From: Spisula solida
Lineage: Eukaryota > Mollusca > Bivalvia > Venerida > Mactridae
NCBI GenBank assembly: GCA_947247005.1
Contig: OX365949.1
Coordinates: 20,215,130 to 20,279,129, forward strand
Direction: 5' to 3'
Length of the DNA: 64,000 bases
The notes below the pieces were generated by a model. That model saw nothing but the letters and a program-made list of their open reading frames with translations. It did not search any database and was not told the origin of the DNA. The translations under genes and the position numbers were made by a program. Below are positions 1 through 12,130 of the stretch, in pieces (position 1 is the stretch's first letter; each line of letters begins with the position of its first letter).

Positions 1-909
1 CAATACCATGCTTGTATGAAAAACACAAGAAAGCAATTAAGGACATAATCACTAGAACCCAATTTTGGATGACCGTTATTATAGAACATTCATCAAACAC
101 AGGGAACACAGGGATCTGATGTCAACAATATGAGAGTTTCCAACTTATAAATCGATTAATCAGGTCAGGCACTAGTTTACATAACATTGTGTACATAAAC
201 ATTGCAATTTCTCTTATCAATGTCTTATTTTAATAGATATTTTATGTATTAATGTGTATTTTAATGAATAAGGTATTGGTTTTCACTGCCCTAAGTTTCT
301 CCAAGTAAAATGATTAAAACAATAAAACTACAATGCTATAATATTGCAATGTTTGTATAAAAGTGACAGACCTGAATAAACAGACTATACACCATCCATT
401 TACTCCAAACAGTAACTTGGTTGGGAGTTGCAAAAATGTAAGATTTTAACTTTTTCAAATTCTGATAATGTATTTATATAATTATAGACACACCTTCGCA
501 ATTTATCAACAAATAGATTAGTCTGTCCAAGCAGATAAGATGATGAACAGCTTGGGCTGTAAACCCTGGTATTATCATTAATATGTTAATCATTACCAGT
601 GAATCACTGATTCCTCTAACCTCAGTACAAGTTGGTACCATCAAAATAGTTCACTGAGTTAATTGCTAATTATTATAATTATACCAAAGGTGTGTCCGTA
701 AACTAGGACCACATTGATAATAAACTCTCCTTCAGACTATAGATGATACTGTTATGATACTACAGGGCAACTGTTGATGCTTTGCATCAGTTTTATCTTG
801 TATACATTATGATGCAGAAAGATGCAGTGTCTCAAACAAATTTCAAGCATGTTACACCCACATGTCACCCCACCCATGATATTAAGGCATTTACTGATCC
901 ACGCCCTTC

Positions 910-1265
910 ATGCTATAGGCTGTGAGATAAAGATTCTGAACAAAACTTCTTCATTTTCAGAGTGATCGAGTGAGTACCAAACCTCTGATTTTCAGAGTGT
1001 ACTTTCTGACTGTGAGCGAGTCCAAACACTGACTTCACTGTGAGAGTAAATACCAAACCTCTGATTGCACCGTAAGAGGCTACCAAACCTCTTAATTTCA
1101 TTGGGAGTTAGTACCAAACATCTGATTTAACTTTGGGCAAGTCTTAAACCTCTGATTTTCATTTTGCATAAGACTTTGGTACAAAACCTCTGATTTTCAC
1201 TGTTAGTCAGGGAACCGAATTGCTGATTTTCACTGTAACTCATTGAATCATCAGAGGGTGTACAA
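910..1265. repeat. Degenerate ~35-bp tandem repeat
   Basis: Repeated words TACCAAACCTCTGATTTTCA with GTGAGtgag-type spacers recur roughly every 30-40 bases, at least eight times, with substantial divergence between copies. Confidence 0.7.
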
Positions 1266-2269
1266 AAACTTGTTTCCAGATGTTTAAAACATACACACAC
1301 ACAATTTAATTAAATTATTTGTAATTACAGGTGAACATTACGTAGATACTGAAGGTACATAGATTATAGATGAATCCTGGACATTGTGAGATTACAGCAC
1401 TGTAAAAGCAGGATATTTTGCGAGGGATTAATTTTTGTTATATTCGCAAAACCGATAAGTTTTGGAAAATTTATGTTTGTGAACATTAACAAGGTACATG
1501 TACGTCAGTAAAACAACAGAGAGTAAGTTCCTTCGGAATTCTAAAATCATGAAATTTAACATCAAATTCGACTGTTTCAGAATAAAAAATCTGCAAATCT
1601 GTGATCTCGAGAATATGTCTGAATTTATGGTAAACAGCAGACATAGATCTTATAGTTTAAAACCAGAGAAATGTTGAAGTATAGCAACCCGCTGGTTCCC
1701 TGATACAGCATGTCTCTGTACACAGACCAGGATCCAGGCACCAGCAAGCAGGAACCAATGCTGCAAACCTTTCATTAATAAATCTTGACAGTTAATAGAT
1801 TTTTACAGGTATGATACAGTGAGTAGAAATGTACTGACAACATTAGATGAAAATCAAAGAAGCCATGTTTTAGTCTTTTATAGATAAATAACCTATAATA
1901 CAACATTTTATGATTAATATTTTTATGCTTCTGCTGAGGATTTCAAACAATCATTGAAAGAGTTATCAGATGTCTGCATCATTTCAAGTTTACAATCTCA
2001 GTGTATCGAGCTAATCATGAAAAATAGATTGGACAGTGCCAGGAAAGGTATCTTTTTCAAAAATAAATAATTCAGGATTTGAAATACAGACTTTTTAATA
2101 GACATTATTGACACCACAGCATCTGGTCGACATTGTTCTTTTAGATTACTTGAATAAATTTGATATTTATAACGTTGTAACACCCCCACCTCCCTCAGGT
2201 ACACCCAATTACTCTTGATGATTAGAGTTTAACACAGCTGCTTCTCAACAATTTATATTTCTTTTATAT

Positions 2270-2395
2270 ATGACGGCCAATTTACCTTACCATGACCTGA
2301 AGGCAACGGGACTCGTACCCTGAGTGCTGAGATATAAATCCAGCATATATATTAACTGCTGGACAATGACCACGGCTGACAGTTCCTTTAATTCT
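2270..2395 (-). repeat. tRNA-derived SINE-like fragment
   Basis: On the minus strand, CAGCCGTGGTCATTGTCCAGCAG is followed about 40 bases on by a box-B-like GGTACGAGTCCCG. The spacing resembles the pol III promoter of a tRNA-derived SINE head. Boundaries are approximate. Confidence 0.35.
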
Positions 2396-3164
2396 TTATA
2401 GTATATTGCAACTATTTCCTTCATATTCGACCCTTGATGATGACATTAGTAAATAATATTGCTTGTTAAATATCATTATGCTATAAAATAAAACTTTTTT
2501 TCCCCGCAAAATTATTAATTTTTACAGCATAGTTTCTTTACAAAATTAATGTATACTTTGAGACATATATCAGCGGATATACATAATGGGTTTAATACTA
2601 TTAACGCCATATGTTACATTGCTGTTATATATGTATAATAATATTACTTTGTATAAGGTAACTGCGCAGTAATACAATTTCGTATGAATCAGATATTATC
2701 AGTATATGTGATTATTATATGTATTTTATAAGTAATAGAATTATATACTAATATAATAGTACATTTGTATGTTATGCACCATTATGAATAACAGAAGTAT
2801 ACTCTAACATTAGATACCCCAACAATTAATTGTGCAGAGTGACCTCAGCATAAGCGACTGGTCAAAAATGAGCTCATGATAGAACAGATATTTAAAGCCA
2901 CGCCTTAATTTGTCCAGGCTGTGGACCGAGGTTTACAGGTACACAAATAATCAACATGTGATATATTTCTTATTTGTTTAACAACCAAAATTAAATTAGA
3001 CATTAAAAAATTGTTAATCAACTGAATTTTCGGTCTACACCTTTCGTATAGAGGTCAACCGTCTTAATTTATGTCTATATTATTATATTATTAGACTACC
3101 AGCAAAATGACTTTACTGATTTTGACTTAACTTCATTAAGGGAATTATACTGCATATATTATCA

Positions 3165-3330
3165 CTGCGTATAACCAACTCACTGTATGACTTATTGGGA
3201 TACTAAACAATTCAACTTGTATGACTTATTGTGATTGAAACATTTGGTGATTTCCTATCACTGTACGACTTATTGCAAGATTATACAATTCAACTTGTAC
3301 TTCTTATTGCGATAACCGGAATTTGCCGGT
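3165..3330 (+). repeat. Repeat with GTATGACTTATTG units (copy 1)
   Basis: Four units of the type CACTGTATGACTTATTG / CAACTTGTATGACTTATTG. A second copy in the opposite orientation lies at 31655-31805, with shared words CAATTCAACTTGTA and TATTGCGATAACCGG. Confidence 0.65.
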
Positions 3331-4079
3331 TGATTCAACTATAAGTAATGGCATAACGAAGACCCTGGTGCCACTGTGAGTTAAGTATGAACTACCAATC
3401 TGAGGTTACACAAAATATATGTATACCCAAGCTTCTATATAGCATCTTTCCAGCATTTTTCCAGCATCCAAGCTGATGAATCCATTTTATATAGCAATCA
3501 TACTGTATTATAGGTATATGATTTACATTATGATTATATGTGCAGATTTGCAGTCACAGTAAAACAGCATCAGTTCATAACAAACATATCATACCTGTAC
3601 GTGTCATATGTGCAACCACAAACTCGCATCAATCATAACTGTGCCACAAGAGGAAAGGCGTCATACTAAATGCATAAACATTCAGGCTGATATTGACTTA
3701 GCCAGGAACCTACATGTGGGACGCAAGGAGGTTGAACTTATAGACTCCAACAAGTCTCAGTTCTAGTTCAGCACAGGAACACAACGGGCTTAGACGTCTC
3801 AGGTGTAATTAACATCTCTACTTATATACAGATATTTCTTCCCTTGATGATCACAATCGTTCATTATTACTCTATTTCCTAGCAAATAAATACAATTTTT
3901 TTAAGCTGAAAGACAAGTAGGGCCTAAGTATTACTAGTTAGGACTTATAATGAAATACCATCTCTACCTGGCATGCGAGCACCCATGAAAATCACTAAAT
4001 ACTGGTACAGACATAAATTCATGGCTCAATAATTCAGCAGATATTATTGGAATATTATAGTTCCAAAAGACAGGCCTAC

Positions 4080-4435
4080 CTCTCAAGCAGAAAGTACCTA
4101 ATCAAAGTATGACCACCTCTGAAACGTAGAGTAGTCTACCTCTGAAACAGAGAGTACATGGAAGGAGCATGACCTAACCTCCCAAGTGGAGTACCTGGTT
4201 GGAGCAAGTCTACCTCCCAAATTGAATGGAGCAAGTCTACATCCTAAACAGAGAGCACCTGACAGGAGCAAGTACACCTTCTAAACAGAGAGTACCTGAC
4301 TGGGGCAAGTCTGCCTTCTAAACAGAAAGTACCTGACTGGGGCAAGTCTGCCTTCTAAACAAAGAATACCTGCATAGAGCAGGAGCAAGTCTACCTCCCA
4401 AACAGAGAGCACCTGAAAGCAGCTCAAGCCATCAT
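4080..4435. repeat. ~37-bp tandem repeat
   Basis: Units of the type CCTGACTGGGGCAAGTCTGCC TTCTAAACAGAAAGTA recur about eight times; neighbouring copies near 4290-4370 are nearly identical and the outer ones are diverged. Confidence 0.75.
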
Positions 4436-4741
4436 CATTATCATTCGAAGAAGTTAATTTCAGAGTGTAGCTTTATCCGAACATCCCATAATTCAGTATC
4501 CTACGGGCTAGAATGAATCAAAGCATAGATCAAGCACAGGATGTGTTAGAATGTATTTTATGACAGGCGATATAAATATGTTCATGAAATTAGAGAATCT
4601 ATAATCTGAACATTAAGAACAGCTGGCCGTTGGAATATGTTATATATTTATATTATATCAATAAAGTATGTATTATCATATACACACAGACTCATATAAC
4701 ATATTTTGTAATAACACATTGGCCATTCAGATGATGGCGAT

Positions 4742-5175
4742 ATATTTGGGATACTGGCAGTCAATATTTGGGATACTGGAAGTCAATATTTCGGATACTG
4801 GAAGTCCATATTCCGGATACTGGCAGTCAATATTTGGGATACTGGCCGTCAATATTTGGGATATTGGCAGTCAATATTTGGGATACCGGCAGTCAATATT
4901 TGGGATACTGGAAGTTAATATTTAGGATACTGGCAGTCAATATTTGGGATACTGGCAGTCAATTTGGGATACTGGCAGTCACTATTTGGGATACTGGCAG
5001 TCAAAATTTGGGATACTGGCAGTCAATATTTGGGATACTGAAATTCAATATTTGGGATACTGGCAGTCAATATTTGGGATACTGGCAGTCAATATTTGGG
5101 ATACTGAAATTCAATATTTGGGATACTGGCAGTCAATATTTGGGATACTGGCAGTCAATATTTGGGATCCACTAT
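4742..5175. repeat. 22-bp tandem array, about 20 copies
   Basis: The unit TTTGGGATACTGGCAGTCAATA is repeated about 20 times with few changes (GGAAGTCAAT, GAAATTCAAT variants). It lacks stops in all three plus frames over long stretches, which creates overlapping spurious reading frames. A degraded copy persists near 5345-5365. Confidence 0.9.
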
Positions 5176-5214
5176 TTGAAGTATAGGTGTCAATACGTAG
5201 GAACGACATGTTAA

Positions 5215-7002
5215 TACTTGGGAAAATGGCAGTCAATCAATGTTCAGTATTTTTCAGTCATTATTTTGGGGTACAGGTGGAAAATGTTAAGAGGTACTCG
5301 ATGTTATATTTGACATTAATGGTCAATATTTGTAGTAGATGTAGTCAATATTTGGGATACAGGTCAGAATCATGCATAAATTTAGAATAATGATCTATCA
5401 ACATAGTTTCGCTTATTTAGCATATTTCATGGTTTGGTAGAAAAGAACATTAATATTCCAAGCATGATCTGTTTTGAGAATGATCCAACAAATAATGAAA
5501 TGTACCAAACCATTAAAGATTTCGATATCAAACAATGCCAAAAAACTTTACATAATTTTTTATGTATTTTAAGTCAGAACAAAAATTTACAAATTTATCT
5601 GATAAAACTTATAGTATTTTCTTTATATACTCATGGATCTTGACAGCAAGAATGGATAAAATATAAAACTTTAAAACTTTATAAAGTTCTTGGTATGAAT
5701 TATAAACTTCAATATCAAAGCACTGAATGGCATGAAAATCTAGACATTTTGTAATACTTGGAGTTTGATTAAATTCGAAATGAATGACACACCCGCCTAA
5801 AGTGTCAACTTTGTCACATCAAATGTTTGAAGCAATCACATTTGAAACTTGATGGCCTTGGGGTGACAAAAATTATCATATACTGCACTTCTTTCCTCAT
5901 ATTTCATTTTGACCTTTATGATTCAGCATGCATTTGAAATTGAGATCTTGATATTCAGATAATGACGCTTTTGTTGGATTAAAAGTTTCTTGCTATTCAA
6001 TCATTCAGATTATTACATCATTAAGTCTAAGCTTAAAATCAAATATGCCATGCAATATGATATTATAGGTGCATTTGTATTTGCAAATTCATATACTGCA
6101 TGCGTTAATAGACAAACAAATTATTACGATTACATATAACATAATTATGACATTACAAGTTGACTAACTGTAAAATTAATCAAGCTTTTCTTAGTCATAA
6201 TATATTATATTATAGAATGAGGTTTATATGATTTTGAAATGAAAACATGATTGTGAAAAATAATGACATAATATGGTGTGAATGTGATCTCCGAAAGAAT
6301 TTTACAAGCAGAGTATTTATAGAAAAAAACTTAGAAGTAAATCTGTCCAAAAATGAAGAAAATAATAATTAACAGTCGTACATGTAACTGTTTGCCCAAA
6401 ATAAAGAATTTAATAATTTACAATATACATAAACTTGGAAATTCCATAAAACCCTATTTTCCAAACAAGGGCAATAACTGAGTTACTCTGTTGAAAATCA
6501 ATTCCAGATATATGCAACTGAAATCAAATTTTATACTGTGACACAGTGTGTAATACATCTTACTTGTATTAATGTATTTTTTTACACAAAAAATTAGAAA
6601 ACATTGGTTCTCGCCTACAACAAAAGTTAAGGCTTGGTTTTACTTGTTTTAAAATTTAATTAATGCATTTCCGATTCTCAAAGCATATAACCACATACAT
6701 AATAATTAAACCAAGCCGATTCTCTTATGTATAGTGGTTGCATGATCAATCTTTGTTTATATACAGGGCTAGTTAAATATCATCTGCCAGCTATAAAACT
6801 ACGACATGAAAAGCTTTGAATATTAATCTAGACTCTAAACATGTAAATAAGTAAAATAAGAGCAACATGTATGCCCGTAAGGACGAACGGACGAATGACA
6901 CATACATACTCATGACACCATGTTCACGTTGTAGTTACAATATTTTTATACAAATCTGACATTTAGCTAAATCATGACATATCATTAATTTAATTTATTT
7001 AC
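5215..7002. other. AT-rich intronic sequence, nothing recognised
   Basis: Lies to the left of the candidate microexon, presumably within the FHOD intron that continues past the window edge. Short chance reading frames occur, but nothing shows coding composition. Confidence 0.5.
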
Positions 7003-7032
7003 CTGGGCTTTTTGCTGGTACACGAGTTAAAG
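7003..7032 (-). CDS. Candidate 30-nt FHOD microexon
   Basis: A 30-nt stretch lies between a pyrimidine-rich acceptor (CAATTTTTGTAG) and a CAG|GTAAAT donor. Entered in phase 2, as exon 2 requires, it is open and gives HFNSCTSKKP, leaving again in phase 2, so it could be included or skipped without a frame change. In FHOD proteins the residues just after the GFQ of exon 2 are a variable, basic linker before a conserved RTQLSVRVHA block, and a Ser/Lys-rich insert would fit there. The evidence is splice signals, phase and position only; AT-rich introns give such matches by chance, so this is tentative. Confidence 0.28.
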
Positions 7033-8336
7033 CTACAAAAATTGATATATGATATTTGATAACATTGATTTTATTGTCTAGATGGATACATATACAGCAT
7101 GTAAAACATACATTTAATGATGATGAAAACACATGAAAAATGTGATAAACATAAATAACATATATGTTGAACACAGCAATTCAATATACTTTCAAAATAG
7201 TACTTAATAGTAAGAGAATCATTATTTTTTAGATTCATATATTATATGTAGTCTAAGTTATAAATAGATACAGAATTGAAATGCGAGGGTTATCGTATTT
7301 CTTCAAGGGCGTACAATGTAGCCCAAGATTAAATTGATATCCAAGTGTTTGTTCTGTATGTCATTTGTATTATAGTTTAACGGAGGGTGGTGTATTGTGC
7401 CACACACTGCGCAGTATTACAGTTATTACACTCTTTCCGTCATAACTATGATACAATTGAATTTAATAGCCTTTCAATGTAAATATCAAGTATGACTTAA
7501 TCAGTTCATTATGTAACAGCACAGAACTGATGGGTGTTTAGTACAGGTGTATTTAACATAATAATAGCCAGTTTTTTAATAGCATATTGGTTGTTAATTA
7601 AGACGCAGGTCATTACTTAATTCAGGTGACAACTAATGCAGTTTAAATGTGTAAATTGTGGATTGTTCAATTAATTTGATAATTTAGACTAATTAACATT
7701 TTAAAATTCTACATTTCAACTAATGAATTATGCAGTAAAACAACAAATTTGTCTGTTGTTGAAGGATTTGAATTCTATGATATAATACATGTATTACATG
7801 ACTCATATGAAAGTGTAATTCAGCATTTTACACCTTTTCAAATGCACAATAAACAAACCATTTTATCACATATCGAAAGTTCATAACAAAACCATCTTAA
7901 CTAGAGTTGAGGTTTAGAACCAGGTACAGCTGTATTACATCAAATGGTAGATATGATAATATGCTAAAATGCTCTAGGTAAGATTTGTACATAAGATAGG
8001 GCAAAACAAAGGCAAGAAGCTATTGCTAAAGGCATACCATGTGTCAAATTGGGTAAGTAATATCATTAAATACAACATGTAAATTGGCCTACAATTGTTT
8101 TGCCAACTATCACAAATTATACAAAGCAAAGGTCACATGGTTTGTTTACATCTGAGGGGAGGGTCATTTTTTCAACAGTTTATGGTGCCCTCATCATAAA
8201 ACCCCCAGTATTAAATTTTCTAGAAATAATTTATTCCACCCTAGTATTGTAAACTGGTTGTTCCACAAGCGGGAAAATGACAACTTCTCAACATGTAGAG
8301 GAGCATGTCAGAGCTTATCTTATAGCACAGAACTGA

Positions 8337-8410
8337 TTTGACAATCAAACTTGGGAATCAAACCTGGTGTTACAGTCAAGCGCTCTACCAACTGAGCTAC
8401 CCAACCTCCA
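8337..8410 (-). pseudogene. tRNA-like sequence (tRNA relic or SINE head)
   Basis: The minus strand shows a clear box A (TAGCTCAGTTGGTAGAGCG) and a box-B-like GGTTTGATTCC, but the 3' half of the anticodon stem and variable loop are missing and the acceptor stem does not close. So this is a tRNA pseudogene or tRNA-derived repeat, not a functional tRNA. Confidence 0.6.
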
Positions 8411-9796
8411 GGCTAAAAACGAAAAGTAAATGCACCAAATGGCTGTATCATACATCTATGTATCATATAAATGTATGTAAATTTCAACTTGAACAGTTAA
8501 GCATTAACAGAAACATATCTTAAATTAATATACTCGGGTATTTAGACTGAGAGTTGTTTTAAATCTCAGATTCTCTGGACAATATTTTACTAGATTAGGA
8601 TAATAAAAAACTTCTGACAAAAGCTTTCACTGCATTATACTGATTATTATGTTCGAGCTTGGCTTGTTTATTTTATACACGCAGTTAAACGGCATTCTTT
8701 AAATCATGCTAGAAGTATCCCATAAACTTGTTTACTTCATGATGCTAAATCTAGTAACAACATAATAATAATCCTAGAGTTTGGAAGAAAACAACAAATA
8801 CCTTTCTTTTTGGCACCAATCGAATGTATCTTAACATTCATATGGCACAACTAATCAACTATAACATACATAAAAGTGAATGAATGTCAATATCATTTAA
8901 AATCAGTCAAAAGTGAAGAGACCGATGATATATGTCATTTAAAAGTAACAATGGAAATTAAGGCACATGAAAAGGTTAACTGGTATATTTAGTAAAAATT
9001 TCATAAAAGAAACAACTACTGAATCCGCCACGTTGATTCCAATACAGATCTTAGCAAGAACCACAAATATTAGACCAAAGACAACTTGAATTAGAACTTT
9101 AGTGACGGAACTCGCAGAGATGGGAGAAATAATCTTTGGGAGAAGCTAGCACACCAGGGAATGGCAAAACATCAATCTAAGTGACCATTTCAGCCTTAAT
9201 ATTCCACCGGGAACAAAAGTATGTAAGTCTTAGAGAACTACATTTACAGCTATTTGTTTGTCCATTCAATGTCCACTTTCATCCCAAGTGAAGCTATCTC
9301 CCGCATGTAGTGTATATATACAATAATTTATAGCCATCTAACATGACATTTAATGGCTACATGTTATATGAGACAGGTTCATGTTTCATGGCTTCGTATA
9401 ATACATTTACCACCTTGGTATAATCATGATCTACCTATACGTGTAATATAATACAAATTGATGAAGCCTTGTTAGCCATTGTGACATTTTTGTAAGTTGT
9501 AACCTAAATGTAAGATATGTGATTCAAATAAACTATATGTAAATGGCTTAGAATCAATCAGAGATTGCATAATTATTTATATCAGGTATTTAAGGAGTAC
9601 AGATAAATCAATCTATCAGTTATATACTTAATGCGTTTTTGTGATATACTGTACATAAAATGCTTCTTTTGTACATGCTCATACTTGCTCAATCACTAGT
9701 GCATTGCATTGGTTGCCGTGTATCAGACCTGATGCCAACAGAACATTCGGTCCTTAAAGCATTCATTCATGGGGCTCGATGCATCAGCACAGTATA

Positions 9797-9951
9797 CAGG
9801 CCTAGACACTAACTATTTTGGCCACTGGTCCGACTGGGCAAAAGCGCCCAATTTGTAAATAGGACAGTTACTGGTCCTCCAGAATTTTCACTGGTCCTTC
9901 TGGATTTTCACTGGTCTCGGACCAGCGGACCAGTGTTAGTGTCGAGCCCTG
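9797..9951. mobile_element. 155-bp hAT-like MITE
   Basis: Terminal inverted repeats: CAGGCCTAGACACTAAC on the left and, on the opposite strand at the right, CAGGGCTCGACACTAAC. The inner sequence is also partly palindromic (ACTGGTCC runs). The element is flanked by AGTATA on both sides (9791-9796 and 9952-9957). CAGGG termini with a 6-8 bp target duplication suggest hAT ancestry. It has no coding capacity. Confidence 0.6.
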
Positions 9952-11833
9952 AGTATATAGCAAGAATGTTAAACCTATCATGATTATGAAGCAGTGAGCA
10001 AAGCTCCTTAAAATTTTAATTAACAATTAATGTCAATATTTTAAGTACTGTATCATATACAATTATAAGTAACATGAACTTTTGATTTAACAGAATAGAG
10101 CTGTCGAAATTCATCAGATTTAAATACACCCTCCCCTGCAAAGGGCCATAATTCTGACCAACAACATTGCAGCACCAATTCTTTCCTTAAAGCACATCTA
10201 CATGTTTAGGTTGTTCATCTGGAAAAGTTTTAAGGAAATCATGCCAAAACTGTAGGAAGAATTGCGTCCATAAGAATGTGCCTGCAGACCGACGGACGAG
10301 CTGAATCCATTCCAGTTTACCCCTCCTAAAAACTTGTTGTGCAGGGGATATAATTAATATGATTTGCATGAAGTCAGCAAAATATTATCAAATCATTCAT
10401 ATGGATGGATTATTATTGTTATTACAATTGATGTACTTGACACCATATACAACATAAGTACCAATATACTAATTTAAGTGCATATAAAGACACTTATCAG
10501 TATCAATTGAATGATCTATTAGCAACTATATTGTTGTATATCAAGTATCCTCGATCTACCGCTACAAACCATCTCAACACAATGATCAACCCTTGATTAC
10601 TTTCATTATTACTTCAAAGTGCCATATAAGTTCATAAACACAAATTGACTTTAAGTAAGTTTAGTTAAAATTGAATAATAGAGCGCTATAAAGTTACATC
10701 ACTTATAGTAAATCATTGTAAAAGCTTGACTTTTATCAATCATGCTCGACGTTATGATATCGTTATGGAAAGTTGGTTGGTGACTTGTCGGGTATCTACA
10801 ATACGATAAATGAAGTGTCATAAACTAAAGTAAAGATTTAGTCATCTTATCGTATTTGCTGACTATTTGTTTGTAATCAAACACTTGGCGGTATGATAGG
10901 CATACAAGATCCATACAAGATCGCTAAGTTTATAGGAATTTGACAATTATTCGGGTCAGATTATAGACAAGATTTATCGGTTTACAAGTCGTTCAGCCTT
11001 ACACTAGTTATTCTATTACCCTTAAATAGCAGTATTATACAGTGTTTGTCCGACACGATTCAAGCCTTTGTTTTCAGCGATATACGTTTGAAGGTATTGA
11101 AGGCCTAACAAAAATGTTACAAGGGTATTAAATCATCAATGTGACTCTATTTTCAATACCGCATAGTAATCTTTTTGTACCGATTAAAAGGTACAGCATT
11201 CTTAAGATTTAAATTTTACACAACAAAATTTTGATGAATAATTTAAGGGCTATAAATTTACATTACATACAACTACTAAATGCTTGTAATTAGTACAGAA
11301 AGTTTTAAATATTACATAGTAAAATTCAAATATCTAATATGCAAATTTATGAACCATTATATACATGTGTACTGCTAGTTTTAAATGCAGAATGACATAG
11401 CTGTTTTACAATATCATAATCAAAACTTAACTGTCACAGACTGAGGATTTTAACCATGATTTATGGCGAATTTCAACACTCGCAATCATGTAATGGTAGG
11501 GAGTCATAATGTAAACTACAAATTATCCAGTTTGTCCAGGAATCAACCATTGCTTACTAAAGAGGACATGTCAAATACGGAAGGACTTACCAGGTCAAAC
11601 CAAGAAATCAAACCCAGACTGGGCAAACCCTACCCCAACTAATTTTTATAGCATTTTTTTGGCATTTTAATTTTTTCGAATTTCTGTGAAAAAGCGTAGG
11701 AAGCTACACTGTCTAATGTGATTCACCAACTGCGCTAAGCCAGGGCTGGAAATGATACACAAACCATGTGAAGACATAGAATCATTGAACAGATTAAGAA
11801 TGTTATTAGTTTATTGCTTTTAACACCAGCAAT

Positions 11834-12130
11834 TCCACAGAGGACTCAACCAATGATACATCTGTAATATGATGACGATCCCACAGAGGACTCAACCAAT
11901 GACACATCAGTAATATGATTATGATTCCACAGAGGACTCAACCAATGACACATCAGTAATATGATGATGATTCCACAGAGGACTCAACCAATGACACATC
12001 AGTAATATGATGATGATTCCACAGAGGACTCAACCAATGACACATCAGTAATATGATGATGATTCCACAGAGGACTCAACCAATGACACATCAGTAATAT
12101 GATGATGATTCCACAGAGGACTTAAGTATG
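11834..12130. repeat. 46-bp tandem array, ~6.5 copies
   Basis: CCACAGAGGACTCAACCAAT followed by GACACATCAGTAATATGATGATGATT repeats at exact 46-base steps (starts near 11834, 11881, 11927, 11973, 12019, 12065, 12111). Copies are almost identical, so the expansion is recent. Confidence 0.92.

Noticed and set aside
4668..5214. Overlapping plus-strand reading frames of 80-148 codons
   Set aside because: They are produced by the 22-bp tandem array.
8337..8410. Functional tRNA gene
   Set aside because: The 3' side of the anticodon stem is missing and the acceptor stem does not pair.
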